Below, piece by piece: positions 24,482-33,137 of a DNA stretch of 48,717 bases (position 1 is its first letter; every line of letters starts with the position of its first letter). The DNA comes from Clostridium sp. MCC353. GTDB taxonomy: Bacteria; Bacillota; Clostridia; Lachnospirales; Lachnospiraceae. The stretch lies in the NCBI RefSeq assembly GCF_018785315.1, contig NZ_WQPN01000163.1, positions 1 to 48,717 on the forward strand, given 5' to 3'. Below the pieces are notes generated by a model. The model worked only from the letters and a program-made list of their open reading frames with translations. It was not told the origin of the DNA and did no database searches. The position numbers and the translations under genes were made by a program.

Positions 24482-25639
24482 TCACAGGCACATATTCAGT
24501 ATTTTTACCACATCTTCTTCTTTTAAAGGCACATATGCCTGTCCTAAACACCCTACCTGCACGGCCTTTGCCGCCATCTGCGGAAACTTTGCGTCATCAA
24601 TCCCAAACTCTTTTAAGCTGGATGGCAGACCGATCCGCCGGAAGAAGGCTTCCGTGGCATCAATCCCCTTGTTTGCCAGGGCAAAGCGGTCCTCCTCCCC
24701 TGCAATCCCCCAGACATTCACCGCATAATCACAGAATTTATCCACCGTATCCTCCGACAGGATATAGCGCATCCACTTGGGGGTCAATACAGCCAGCCCT
24801 GCGCCGTGGGTAATATCGTAATGGGCGCTCAACTCATGCTCGATATAGTGACAGCTCCACATAAAGTTCTTTCCGGTAGTGACCAGGCCGTTCAGCGCCA
24901 GGGAACTGGTCCATAAGAGCTGCGCTCTGGCCTCGTAATTTTCCGGGTCCTCCAGGGCGATAGGAGTATATTTGATGGCTGCCCGCAGAAGTCCCTCACT
25001 GATGGCGTCCGGCACAAAAGCCGGCTCCCGGTCAAAATAACTCTCGATCACATGGGACATCATATCCGCAGAACCGGAAGCGGTCTGATAAGGCGGCACG
25101 CTGTAGGTGTTCTCCGGATTCAGCACTGCCACCTTGGGAAGGAGCAGCGGATGGCCCATAAGAAGCTTCTCGTTGGTCTCCATATTGGAAATGACAGCCG
25201 CACAGTCCATCTCGCTTCCTGTTGCCGCAATGGTGAGCACTACCGCAACGGGAAGCGCTTTTGTGATCTGCCCTTTTCCGGTCAGAAGATCCCACGCATC
25301 CCCGTCATAAAAGGCCGCCGCCGCAATAGCCTTGGAACAGTCGATGGTGCTGCCGCCGCCCACCGCCAGGATCATGTCGATGCCTTCTTTTTTACAGATT
25401 TCGGCTCCCTTGTTGACTGTGGTGACTCTGGGGTTTGGCTCTACGCCGTCCAGCTCAAATACCTCAAAATCCTTTAACATGCCTATGATTTTATCATACA
25501 AACCACTCTTTTTGATGCTCCCGCCACCGTAAGTCAGAAGGACCTTCTTTCCATAAGCGGCCAGCTTCGCCGGTAGCTCCTCCTCTTTACCGGCTCCGAA
25601 TAAAACATCACAGGGTACATAAAATTCAAAACTCTTCAT
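24482..25639 (-). CDS. Iron-containing alcohol dehydrogenase
   Basis: The 385-residue protein is a group III (Fe) alcohol dehydrogenase close to butanol dehydrogenase BdhA/YqhD. The NAD(P) loop is AVGGGSTIDCSKA near 95-107. Metal ligands are in the regions SADMMSHVIESYF, HYIEHELSAHYDITHGAGL (H residues near 261, 265, 274). It should interconvert aldehydes and alcohols, using NAD(P)H. Its position within the flavodoxin genes suggests aldehyde detoxification or redox balancing. The start has AGAGGAGC upstream. Confidence 0.9.
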   Translation of the reverse strand: MKSFEFYVPCDVLFGAGKEEELPAKLAAYGKKVLLTYGGGSIKKSGLYDKIIGMLKDFEVFELDGVEPNPRVTTVNKGAEICKKEGIDMILAVGGGSTIDCSKAIAAAAFYDGDAWDLLTGKGQITKALPVAVVLTIAATGSEMDCAAVISNMETNEKLLMGHPLLLPKVAVLNPENTYSVPPYQTASGSADMMSHVIESYFDREPAFVPDAISEGLLRAAIKYTPIALEDPENYEARAQLLWTSSLALNGLVTTGKNFMWSCHYIEHELSAHYDITHGAGLAVLTPKWMRYILSEDTVDKFCDYAVNVWGIAGEEDRFALANKGIDATEAFFRRIGLPSSLKEFGIDDAKFPQMAAKAVQVGCLGQAYVPLKEEDVVKILNMCL

Positions 25640-25706
25640 CGTATTTGCTCCTCTTTCTATGATTGTGCCATCTCTTGATTCTGATATTCTTCCTTCATGA
25701 AACCGC

Positions 25707-27236
25707 TTACTGCGCTGCTATCCCGTTTTTGTCCAGCCAGGCCGTTATGTCTCCTGCCAGGCTGGATCCGCCCGAGTAAGATATGGCCAGACCTTCTGAC
25801 ATCTCTGCCTCCGGTGCCAGCTTCGCAATGGCCGTCAGGCTCTGTCCGAACCGTCCGCCGCCATGACTGCAGAATGGGATGATGGTCTTACCCGCAAAAT
25901 CATATTCCTCCAAAAAGGACGCCACCGGCATGGGGATGGACGCCCACCAGTTGGGATATCCCAGGAATATCACATCGTACTGTGACATATCTTCCACATG
26001 GCTTGCCAGTTCGGGCCTGGCCTGGACGTTCTGATCCTTCTGGGCCTGGTCGAGAACCGTGCTGTAATCGTTGGAATATGGGTGGACCATCTCTATCTCA
26101 AAAAGCTCTGCCCCGGTCTGGGAAGCGACCTCCCGGGCAATCCCTCTGGTATTTCCACCCCAGGAGAAGTAAGCAACCAGCATCCTGCCGTTCCCCTGGA
26201 TATCGGTCATTTCCGTGTCTTCTCCCTGAATCAATCCTGAAACGACCGTCCCGCTTTCACCGGAACCCTCTGCGTTTCTGGCAAGGCGCAGTCCCACGTT
26301 ATAGGCGCTGTTTTCCTGGGGCATGGCGGCTCGATAGGCGCTGCGGAGGTTTTTAGCAAAATCATTCCATCCTCCGCCCCGGTTTACCCGTCTGGTCCCA
26401 CTCTCCGGGCCGGTAGGATTTTCCAATGAAGTTGATTCATAAGCGCCATAATAATCCCAAACCCATTCCCCTACATTTCCATGCATATCGTAGAGTCCCC
26501 AGGCGTTTGGCAGGAAGCTGCCAACTGCCGTGGTGGTCTGCCGGTATACGCCCGGTTTCGTCTCCAGATTCCCCTGAGAAAAGTAGTTATCCTCGATCAT
26601 GTAAGGATAGTCGCCCCAGTAGTTGGCCTCCTCAGCGCTGATGGAGGTCTGGGTGTTAAAGGGAGTGGTGGTTCCCGCCCTGCAGGCATACTCCCATTCC
26701 GCCTCTGTGGGCAGACGGTAGCCGGATGCATCCCGGTTCCAGCTTACGGTATTGTCCGCTATCTCATAGACCGGTTCCAGTCCCTGACGTTCGCTTAAAG
26801 TGTTGCAGAAACGGATCGCATCCAGCCAGGACACAGTCTCAACCGGAAACTCATCTCCGAAAAAAGCGCTGGGATTTGCTCCCATGACCTGACTATACTC
26901 GTCCTGTGTCACCTCATAAGGCGACATGTAAAAATCATCCAGGGTGACGGCGTGGAGAATTTCGTCCGCGCTCCTCCATGCCTCTTCCTCCGGACTTCCC
27001 ATCTGGAAGGTCCCTCCCTGGATCCGTACAAATCCATCCTCTGCTGCTCCAACTCCTGTTCCCCCATTGCCGGAAGAAAGAGCCTGTGAGCCGGACGTGG
27101 GTTCCGATTCGGCGGTCTGGGTTTCCTGTCCCTGAACCGTTCCGGTCTGCTCCGTACTCCGTCCGCACCCGGCCAGGGTTCCGGCCAAGGAAAATGCCAA
27201 AATTCCCATACACAGCATATGTGTTTTTCCTTTCAT
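25707..27236 (-). CDS. Lipoprotein fusion of SUMF1/FGE-like domain and flavodoxin
   Basis: The 509-residue protein starts at the ATG at 27236. The lipobox is LAGTLAGC (Cys 24), and a low-complexity linker extends to about 65. Residues 66-320 form a SUMF1/FGE-sulfatase domain (FVRIQGGTFQMGSPEEEAW, GYRLPTEAEWEYACRAGTTT, GLYDMHGNVGEWVWD, RRVNRGGGWNDF). The two Cys that bind copper in true formylglycine-generating enzymes are not in place: the stretch reads NLRSAYRAAMPQ. So it is unlikely to make formylglycine. Residues 350-509 are a complete flavodoxin (YFSWGGNTRG, LGYPNWWASIPMP, GKTIIPFCSHGGG). A surface-anchored protein joining these two folds is unusual; the first domain may bind a sugar, metal or other ligand. 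Confidence 0.9.
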   Translation of the reverse strand: MKGKTHMLCMGILAFSLAGTLAGCGRSTEQTGTVQGQETQTAESEPTSGSQALSSGNGGTGVGAAEDGFVRIQGGTFQMGSPEEEAWRSADEILHAVTLDDFYMSPYEVTQDEYSQVMGANPSAFFGDEFPVETVSWLDAIRFCNTLSERQGLEPVYEIADNTVSWNRDASGYRLPTEAEWEYACRAGTTTPFNTQTSISAEEANYWGDYPYMIEDNYFSQGNLETKPGVYRQTTTAVGSFLPNAWGLYDMHGNVGEWVWDYYGAYESTSLENPTGPESGTRRVNRGGGWNDFAKNLRSAYRAAMPQENSAYNVGLRLARNAEGSGESGTVVSGLIQGEDTEMTDIQGNGRMLVAYFSWGGNTRGIAREVASQTGAELFEIEMVHPYSNDYSTVLDQAQKDQNVQARPELASHVEDMSQYDVIFLGYPNWWASIPMPVASFLEEYDFAGKTIIPFCSHGGGRFGQSLTAIAKLAPEAEMSEGLAISYSGGSSLAGDITAWLDKNGIAAQ

Positions 27237-27303
27237 TCTGTTTCCTTTCCTTATCTGTAACAGTTTAGGACGATGCCGTCCTAAATAATCACCCTTATCT
27301 TTT

Positions 27304-28086
27304 CTAATATCCCAGTTTTTCCAGCCAGCCCGCAACCGCTTCCTGCGCCTGCGCCACCTCCGTCATACGCACCTCCAGTCCCGGTTCCATCACCTTTGCC
27401 CCAGGGATCAGCTCTCTCATCCTTTCAATGGAGCCTGAAAAGCCGCTGCTGGCGCTGGTCACGAAGGGGATTACCGTCTTCCCAGAAAAATCATACTCTT
27501 CCAGAAAGCTGTATACGGCCATGGGCATATCATACCACCAGTCCGGGAAGCCAAGGAACACCACCTCGTACTCCTCCATGTTCTCCACATGGGAGGACAG
27601 CTCCGGGCGGTACTTCTGGTTTCGCTCTTCCCCTCCCTGATCGATCAGATCGTCATAATTGACCGGGTAAGACTGAACTGTGCGGATGGAAAACAAGTCT
27701 CCGCCGGTCTGGGTCTGTATCATCCTGGCTACGGCCTCCGTACTGCCCTGAACTTCATCCCCGATCAGTTGGATGCTTGCCGAAGCAACCGCATCCAAGT
27801 CCGAATCTTCCAGAGAACTGTCCAAGGATCCATAGGGGCCTCCGCCCTGGAGAATTTCCTCCAACTCAGCTTCCGTATTGTCCAAGCGTGTAAAATAAGC
27901 GATCAATATCCTGGAACCGTCTGTCCGATTCTCATCGGATATCCCAGCAGACGGGCGTGTTCCGGCATTGTCCATATCCGTGGACGCAGCTGTCTGGGCA
28001 AAGCTCGTTTCTGTGCCACCTTCCTTCGTACAGCCGGAAGCAAACAGCAGCATGGCTGTTGCCAGAATAGCAATCTGTCTTTTCAT
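27304..28086 (-). CDS. Flavodoxin lipoprotein
   Basis: The 260-residue protein has a lipobox at LLFASGC (Cys 19) and a linker to about 58. The flavodoxin domain follows, of the type with a bipartite FMN site: YFTRLDNTE then, after an insertion of about 45 residues, ASASIQLIGDEVQGSTEAVARM. The segments FLGFPDWWYDMPMAVYSFLEEYDF and GKTVIPFVTSASSGFSGS match its paralogues. In the first loop the usual Gly is Asp (L-D-N-T), so FMN-phosphate contacts may differ. AAGGAG precedes the start, and the gene lies 11 nt after the next flavodoxin lipoprotein gene. Confidence 0.9.
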   Translation of the reverse strand: MKRQIAILATAMLLFASGCTKEGGTETSFAQTAASTDMDNAGTRPSAGISDENRTDGSRILIAYFTRLDNTEAELEEILQGGGPYGSLDSSLEDSDLDAVASASIQLIGDEVQGSTEAVARMIQTQTGGDLFSIRTVQSYPVNYDDLIDQGGEERNQKYRPELSSHVENMEEYEVVFLGFPDWWYDMPMAVYSFLEEYDFSGKTVIPFVTSASSGFSGSIERMRELIPGAKVMEPGLEVRMTEVAQAQEAVAGWLEKLGY

Positions 28087-28097
28087 CCATATCTCCT

Positions 28098-28865
28098 TTA
28101 TAAATCCAATCCATCAAGCCATTCCTGAATCTCCGGCTGGGCGTCCTTTACCTCCGGACGGTATACGCCAATGGGATCCAGAACTCTGGCGGATTCCGGC
28201 AGAGCCTTTTTTAAATCCTGAATCGTGGCCGCCAGTCCACCTGTTCCGTGGGTGCAGAACGGGACAACCGTTTTTCCGGAGAAATCATATTCCTCCACAA
28301 AGGAAAGAACCGGCATGGGAAGGGTGTACCACCAGTTGGGGAATCCCAAAAAAACGATATCGTAGTCCTCCATATTGTCCACATGAGTGGACAGCGCTGG
28401 CCTTGCCCGGTCTGCTTTCTCATCCGCCGCCCGGTTCAAGCATTCGTCATAGTCGCTGGAATAAGGTTCTTCCACCTTGATGGAAAATAAATCCCCTCCC
28501 ACCTCCTGCCTGATCCAGTCAGCCATCAGCGCAGCATTCCCGGGTGGCAGGACGCTGGCAGACGTGGTCGCATCCACATCCACAGAATCCGGATTCTCCA
28601 CATGGGTGTTGTCTGCCCATGTAAAATAAGCAATGAGGATGTTCTCCCCCTTGGTCTTTGTCTGCGGCGAATCGGCTTTCGCCGTCTCCGTCCGTGCCAA
28701 ACTCTTCTGCGCCGAATCTACTTGTGCTGCCTTCGTCTGCGCCGCCTCCACTAATTTCGTCTGGAGCGGTTCCACTTCTGCCTCAGGCTGGTTCTGTGCT
28801 GCCCCGCATCCGGCAAGTATGGCTGCCGCCGCGGCCGCCAGAAGTCGCTGTTTCCATCGTTTCAT
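28098..28865 (-). CDS. Flavodoxin lipoprotein
   Basis: The 255-residue protein has a lipobox at AAILAGC (Cys 20) and a long Ala/Gln/Lys/Thr-rich linker (21-72). The flavodoxin domain has the bipartite FMN loop: YFTWADNTH, then VDVDATTSASVLPPGNAALM. FLGFPNWWYTLPMPVLSFVEEYDF and GKTVVPFCTHGTGG follow. It is the closest paralogue of the gene just downstream, also with Asp in place of the loop Gly. The linker should hold the domain away from the membrane. It is placed between the permease gene and the other lipoproteins in one transcript. Confidence 0.9.
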   Translation of the reverse strand: MKRWKQRLLAAAAAAILAGCGAAQNQPEAEVEPLQTKLVEAAQTKAAQVDSAQKSLARTETAKADSPQTKTKGENILIAYFTWADNTHVENPDSVDVDATTSASVLPPGNAALMADWIRQEVGGDLFSIKVEEPYSSDYDECLNRAADEKADRARPALSTHVDNMEDYDIVFLGFPNWWYTLPMPVLSFVEEYDFSGKTVVPFCTHGTGGLAATIQDLKKALPESARVLDPIGVYRPEVKDAQPEIQEWLDGLDL

Positions 28866-28889
28866 TGATACTCTCCTTCCATCTTTCCT

Positions 28890-29789
28890 CTATCCAATCA
28901 AGTTCACTGCCAATCCCGTTATCAGGGAAAATCCCATCACAAAGAGCAGATAAATCCCAAACCGTTTTGCTCCCAGCACAATCTTTAAAGCCCCCAGATT
29001 GGTGATTTTCGTCGCCGGTCCGGTGATCATAAAAGCTGCCGCCGAACCCATGCTCATGCCGGACATGAGCCACTGCTGCAGAAGCGGTATGGTGCCGCCC
29101 CCGCAGGCATACAGGGGGACGCCGATGGTGGCGGCCATCAGCACGCCAAAGCCGTTTCCTTTTCCAAACAGGTTCCCGACCCCTTCCGCCGGCACGTATC
29201 TCTGAAACACTGCAGAAAGCAAGATTCCAAAAAGGAAATAACCGCCTGTGGCCTTCACATTCCTGCCCAGGTTCTTTAAAAACCGCAGGAATAAATTGGG
29301 ATCCGTATCCCGGTTCCCCGGGCCGTCCATCCCTGAAAAATCAAAATAATTTCCTTTGTAAAAGAAGCGGACCAGCAGGCCTGCTGCAATCCCGCATAAA
29401 AAGCAGGACAAAAACCGGATTAGCAGCGCAGAGACGCCCAGGGCCCCGCTGTAGATCAAAAGCTGCGGGTTTAAGAGGATGGAGCTCATCATAAACGCCG
29501 CCAGCAGATCATCCCCCATGCCTTTCCTGGAAAAGGAGGCGGCAATAGGGATCGTCCCGTACATACAGAGCGGTGAGGCAATCCCTAAAAGGCTTGCCGG
29601 GATCAGTCCCAGCACGCCCAGCTTCCGGTTTTTGAGTGCCTCCATGGTTCCATGGATCTTTCCTTTTCCAAACACGGAAACCGCCGATCCCAGCGCCATG
29701 CCAAGCACCCAGTACCAGAAGATCTGGCGGAACTGGAGGCTGAAATAATACCACAGGTAAATGACTTCCCGCCGTATGATATCACTCAT
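28890..29789 (-). CDS. ArsP-type permease (UPF0718/DUF318)
   Basis: The 299-residue protein starts at the ATG at 29789 (GGAGAG site), which overlaps the stop of the DUF362 gene by 8 nt. It has about eight membrane segments and the permease family motifs: GIASPLCMYGTIPIAASF in one half and GVPLYACGGGTIPLLQQW in the other, a typical inverted pair with Cys, plus LMSGMSMGSAAAFMITGPATKITNL. Members include ArsP, which exports methylated arsenicals; others are of unknown substrate. Coupling to the DUF362 gene suggests a joint function. An export or thiol/metal-related role in this exported redox cluster is an inference. Confidence 0.85.
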   Translation of the reverse strand: MSDIIRREVIYLWYYFSLQFRQIFWYWVLGMALGSAVSVFGKGKIHGTMEALKNRKLGVLGLIPASLLGIASPLCMYGTIPIAASFSRKGMGDDLLAAFMMSSILLNPQLLIYSGALGVSALLIRFLSCFLCGIAAGLLVRFFYKGNYFDFSGMDGPGNRDTDPNLFLRFLKNLGRNVKATGGYFLFGILLSAVFQRYVPAEGVGNLFGKGNGFGVLMAATIGVPLYACGGGTIPLLQQWLMSGMSMGSAAAFMITGPATKITNLGALKIVLGAKRFGIYLLFVMGFSLITGLAVNLIG

Positions 29790-30909
29790 CGATACTCTCC
29801 AGATTGTAAGTGCGGCTGCCCAGTCCGACCTTCTCCGCATGGGCCAGGGTCAGGAGCCCGTTCCGGGATTCAATCCGCTGCACCAGGGAAGCTCCGTCCT
29901 CCGCGCCGTATACCAGGTCGATACACGCCTGGTCCACCGCCACCGGATCAAAGGACGCCAGGATGCCGATATCGTGCATATCCGGCTCCGCCGGGTTCCC
30001 GTCACAGTCACAATCCACGGAAAGCCGGTTCATCACATTGATATAGACCATCCTTCCGTCCATGGCGTCAGCCACGGACTTGCCTGCTTCGGCCATGGAT
30101 TCCAGGAAGGGATCCTGGGCCGCTCCCCACATGCTTCCGCCCTTGCCGGCCGTATGGATATGGTTTTTCCCCTCGGAGGAGGCGATACCGATGGAGATAT
30201 TCTTGATGGCTCCGCCAAAGCCTGCCATGGCGTGGCCTTTAAAATGGGACAGCACCACATAATAATCATAATTGGCAAAATGAGCGCCCACATAGTTTTC
30301 CGTCAGGTTCCTCCCTCCGGTAACCGGAAGTGTCATGGAACCGTTGGCATCCATGATATCCACGTCCGCAATGGCCGTATAGCCGTGGTCAGCAGCCAGC
30401 TGGCGGTGGTACGCGGTGCTGGCCCGGTCGCCGCCATAGGCGGTATTGCATTCCACAATGGTTCCCTTTACCTCATGAACCAGATCCCCGATCAGTTCCG
30501 GACGCAGATAGTTGCTTCCGTTTTCACCGGTGCTGATCTTCACCGCCACATACTCCCCTGTAGCAGGAGTTCCCAGGGCATTGTAAATTTTCATCAGGCC
30601 CTCTGGACTGATGTCCGTGGTCATATATACCGTTGGCGCAGCCTCTGCCTGGCCTGCAGTGTCCTGATGGCCATCGTTTCCATTCTTCTGTGCCGTGTCC
30701 TGCCGCCCGGCTGCGGCTGCTTCCCGGTTCTGTCCGGACGTTCCGGTTTCCGGCGTCTCCGCCCTGGCCTCTATCACAGTTCCGTTTGTGATACCGGAAT
30801 TGCTGTCGGAACATCCTGTGATTATACCTATTGCACAGGCGCAAGCAAACACTAATCCAACTTTTTTTCGCATATTGTTTCCCTTCATTTTCATGTTTTC
30901 TCGTTTCAT
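29782..30909 (-). CDS. DUF362-domain lipoprotein
   Basis: The 375-residue protein starts at the ATG at 30909, which overlaps the upstream stop (ATGA) and has GGGAGG before it; an ATG at 30873 with AAGGG is a good alternative. The signal peptide has a lipobox GIITGC, followed by a low-complexity linker. The DUF362 domain spans about 95-370: VAVKISTGENGSNYLRPELI, VVLSHFKGHAMAGFGGAIKN, DVDIMDANG and DPVAVDQACIDLVY. DUF362 proteins often carry ferredoxin-type Cys motifs; none is seen here apart from DCDCDG, so no iron-sulfur cluster is predicted. It lies between a haem-type membrane protein and a permease gene, overlapping both. Confidence 0.85.
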   Translation of the reverse strand: MKRENMKMKGNNMRKKVGLVFACACAIGIITGCSDSNSGITNGTVIEARAETPETGTSGQNREAAAAGRQDTAQKNGNDGHQDTAGQAEAAPTVYMTTDISPEGLMKIYNALGTPATGEYVAVKISTGENGSNYLRPELIGDLVHEVKGTIVECNTAYGGDRASTAYHRQLAADHGYTAIADVDIMDANGSMTLPVTGGRNLTENYVGAHFANYDYYVVLSHFKGHAMAGFGGAIKNISIGIASSEGKNHIHTAGKGGSMWGAAQDPFLESMAEAGKSVADAMDGRMVYINVMNRLSVDCDCDGNPAEPDMHDIGILASFDPVAVDQACIDLVYGAEDGASLVQRIESRNGLLTLAHAEKVGLGSRTYNLESIDE

Positions 30910-31685
30910 GCCTTGACCTCCCGTTTCTCTCCGCCTGCCTCCCGTCTCCGGTTCTCTTTTCTGCCGCCTTGAGCCTTCCTGACCAGCTTCGCGCCATAAT
31001 GGGCCAGATAAACAAAAAGTCCCATCAGCGCCAGATAATCGATATAGAACCACAGCTTCGATTCCCCATAATCCAGGAACACAAATTCTGTACGGACCAG
31101 CATATAGGTCAGCAGGTCCCGCCGGATCAGGACGTTCAGTCCATAGACCGCTATGGCAGTCCCGCACAGCAGGCCCAGCAGTCTCCCGCCTGGCACGGCT
31201 ATCGCTCTCCCACCTGCTGCTTTTTTGTCTGCCACTTTTTGTTTCTCCGCTCCCCCGCCAGTCATTTTCCCCATCACTCCAAGGAGTATATTCCAGTGCA
31301 GTCCCAGATGGAGGGCCATAAGAACCAGCCCCCAGTAAGCCGACGCCATATGCAAAAGCCTTGCTGATGACAATCTCCCCGGAACCGGCAGTTCGGAAAA
31401 CACATACCTTGACAGGACGATACCGCTGTACATCAGAATAGCCATACAGGCCAGAAGCAGGAAGTTGAGCAGCGTCTGTATGAGCCTTATGGCGGAATAC
31501 CTCCCTTTTCCCAGTCCCTGATACCAGTTTCGGTTTAGCAGGTTATGAAACACAAACAGGACGAAAAGTGCCGCGCCGCCCCATTCATGGGCTGCTTCTC
31601 CCCACAGATGATAGGCCATCAGGAAAAGCAGAAGCAGGGTCATCAGTATATCTGTGATTAATTTCAGTTTCAGTTTTGGATTCAT
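30906..31685 (-). CDS. DUF4405 membrane protein, probable b-type haem
   Basis: The 259-residue protein has an N-terminal four-helix unit of the DUF4405/cytochrome b561-like type: LITDILMTLLLLFLMAYHLWG (His about 26), VLFVFHNLLNRNW (His about 47), then ARLLHMASAYWGLVLMALHL and GLHWNILLGVMG (His in helices 3-4). Paired His residues across helices suit one or two b haems. A basic loop (about 140-165) precedes two more helices. It likely moves electrons across the membrane from quinol or a cytosolic donor to exported partners. It overlaps the DUF362 lipoprotein gene by 4 nt. The haem is inferred from family and His positions. Confidence 0.8.
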   Translation of the reverse strand: MNPKLKLKLITDILMTLLLLFLMAYHLWGEAAHEWGGAALFVLFVFHNLLNRNWYQGLGKGRYSAIRLIQTLLNFLLLACMAILMYSGIVLSRYVFSELPVPGRLSSARLLHMASAYWGLVLMALHLGLHWNILLGVMGKMTGGGAEKQKVADKKAAGGRAIAVPGGRLLGLLCGTAIAVYGLNVLIRRDLLTYMLVRTEFVFLDYGESKLWFYIDYLALMGLFVYLAHYGAKLVRKAQGGRKENRRREAGGEKREVKA

Positions 31686-31715
31686 GTTTTCCCGCCTTTT
31701 CTGTCCAGTGATCCG

Positions 31716-32438
31716 TTACTGTCCCATTCCAATGGATGCAAGCCATTCCTCAACCTGCGTTCCGGCTCCGGCTGCGTTTCCTCCGCTGATCTCAAACCCC
31801 TCCAGGATTTCCGCTCCCTGTGCGCTCTGTTCTACACTGGAAAGGCTCCGGCCGAACCCGCCGCTGCCGTGGGTACAGAAGGGGATCAGGGTCTTGCCGT
31901 TAAAATCATGGGACTCCAGGAAGGTCAGCACGGTCATGGGGGTGTCTCCCCACCAGTTGGGGTATCCCACAAAGACCACCTCGTAGTCATCCCAGTTCTC
32001 CACCTGTCCGGCCAGCTCCGGCCTGGCATTTTCCTTCTGCTCTGCCTGCGCCTGGTCTAACAGCGCATCATAATCGTCCGTATAAGGAACAGCCGGAGTG
32101 ATCTCAAACAGCTCCCCGCCTGTCTGCTCCTGAATCAATTCTGCCAGGGCCTCCGTATTGCCGGACCAGGAGAAGTAAGCGATCAGCGGGCGTTTTCCCC
32201 CTTCTGCGGTTTGTTCCGAAGAATCCGCATTGTCCTGTGTCTCCATCCCGGACTCCTCTGCCGATGCTGTCTGGGTCTGACTCTCCTGCGTCTGGCTTCC
32301 CTGTGTATTCTCTTCTGCTGTCTGCATTGCAACTTCGGAAGTCTGCGCCGCAGTAGTTGCGCCGGCAGTTCCGGAACAGGCCGTCAGTCCCAGGACAAGG
32401 ATTCCTGCTAGCATTACATTAAATACTGTTTTTCTCAT
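31716..32438 (-). CDS. Flavodoxin lipoprotein
   Basis: The 240-residue protein has a lipobox at LGLTAC (Cys 21) and a Gln/Thr/Glu-rich linker to about 80. Its flavodoxin domain has a canonical FMN loop, YFSWSGNTEALAELI, followed by VFVGYPNWWGDTPMTVLTFL, and GKTLIPFCTHGSGGFGRS. It is the best-preserved of the exported flavodoxins and so the most likely to bind FMN tightly. It starts 20 nt inside the end of the acetyltransferase gene, with GAGGAGAAG before the ATG, and is followed 31 nt later by the DUF4405 gene. Confidence 0.92.
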   Translation of the reverse strand: MRKTVFNVMLAGILVLGLTACSGTAGATTAAQTSEVAMQTAEENTQGSQTQESQTQTASAEESGMETQDNADSSEQTAEGGKRPLIAYFSWSGNTEALAELIQEQTGGELFEITPAVPYTDDYDALLDQAQAEQKENARPELAGQVENWDDYEVVFVGYPNWWGDTPMTVLTFLESHDFNGKTLIPFCTHGSGGFGRSLSSVEQSAQGAEILEGFEISGGNAAGAGTQVEEWLASIGMGQ

Positions 32439-33024
32439 CTTTCTTCTCCTCGCAATAATATTTTACTGTACATGGGTTCCCGCAGGCTACCGCATAATCC
32501 GGAATGGAATCCCTGACCACGCTGCCCGCGCCAATGACCGCATGATTCCCAATGGTTACTCCGGGCAGGATCATGGCCCCGCCGCCGATCCATACATACT
32601 CTCCGATGGCAACCGGGAGCGCATAAGTCTTGATGGCGGTAGCTCCGTCTCCCAAATCCCAGAAACGGCCCGCCGGCTCCTTGTCGTGCATTGCCGTGTA
32701 GATCTTCACATCCGGCCCGATCAGGGTGTTTCTCCCGATTGTGATCCTGCCGGTGTCCATCAGGCTGCAGTTCATGTTGATCAGGCAGTTATCGCCGATA
32801 TGGATATTGTTTCCGTAATCCACATAGAACGGCTGGTTCACCCGGCTGTTCTTTCCAACGCCTCCCACCAATTCTGCCAGGATCCTTTCTTTCCCCTCCG
32901 CGTCCTCAGAAAGAAGCATGTTATATTCTCTCGCCAGGTTTTTCGCACGATGGTACTGCCTGCGAAGCTCCGGATCACGCGCGTCGTAAATCTCTCCTGA
33001 CTGTTTCTTTTCCAGCTCTGTCAA
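32419..33024 (-). CDS. Sugar O-acetyltransferase (Maa/LacA family)
   Basis: The 201-residue protein starts at a TTG at 33024, seven nt after AGGAGG; the frame is open 21 codons further without a site. It has the N-terminal maltose acetyltransferase domain (YDARDPELRRQYHRAKNLAREYN), and left-handed beta-helix hexapeptide repeats (GDNCLINMNCSLMDTG, IGRNTLIGPDVKIYTAMH, IGEYVWIGGGAMILPGVTIG). The active-site His lies in the TAMHDKEP segment. It transfers acetyl from acetyl-CoA to a sugar hydroxyl. It resembles genes found with flavodoxins in other Firmicutes, but its link to redox function is unclear. Confidence 0.88.
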   Translation of the reverse strand: MTELEKKQSGEIYDARDPELRRQYHRAKNLAREYNMLLSEDAEGKERILAELVGGVGKNSRVNQPFYVDYGNNIHIGDNCLINMNCSLMDTGRITIGRNTLIGPDVKIYTAMHDKEPAGRFWDLGDGATAIKTYALPVAIGEYVWIGGGAMILPGVTIGNHAVIGAGSVVRDSIPDYAVACGNPCTVKYYCEEKKDEKNSI

Positions 33025-33137
33025 CTTAAATCCTCCTCTCTGTCTATATTTTAACTTCATATCTTTATTATAAAATTGCTGGTTCATTATGTAAAATGCT
33101 TATGCCATATCATTAATCATGCGCTAAGTGTATGATT

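Noticed and set aside
29761-30855. Long plus-strand open frame opposite the DUF362 gene
   Set aside because: The minus-strand gene has a signal peptide, a family match, ribosome site and coupled neighbours; the plus frame is its shadow in GC-rich codons.
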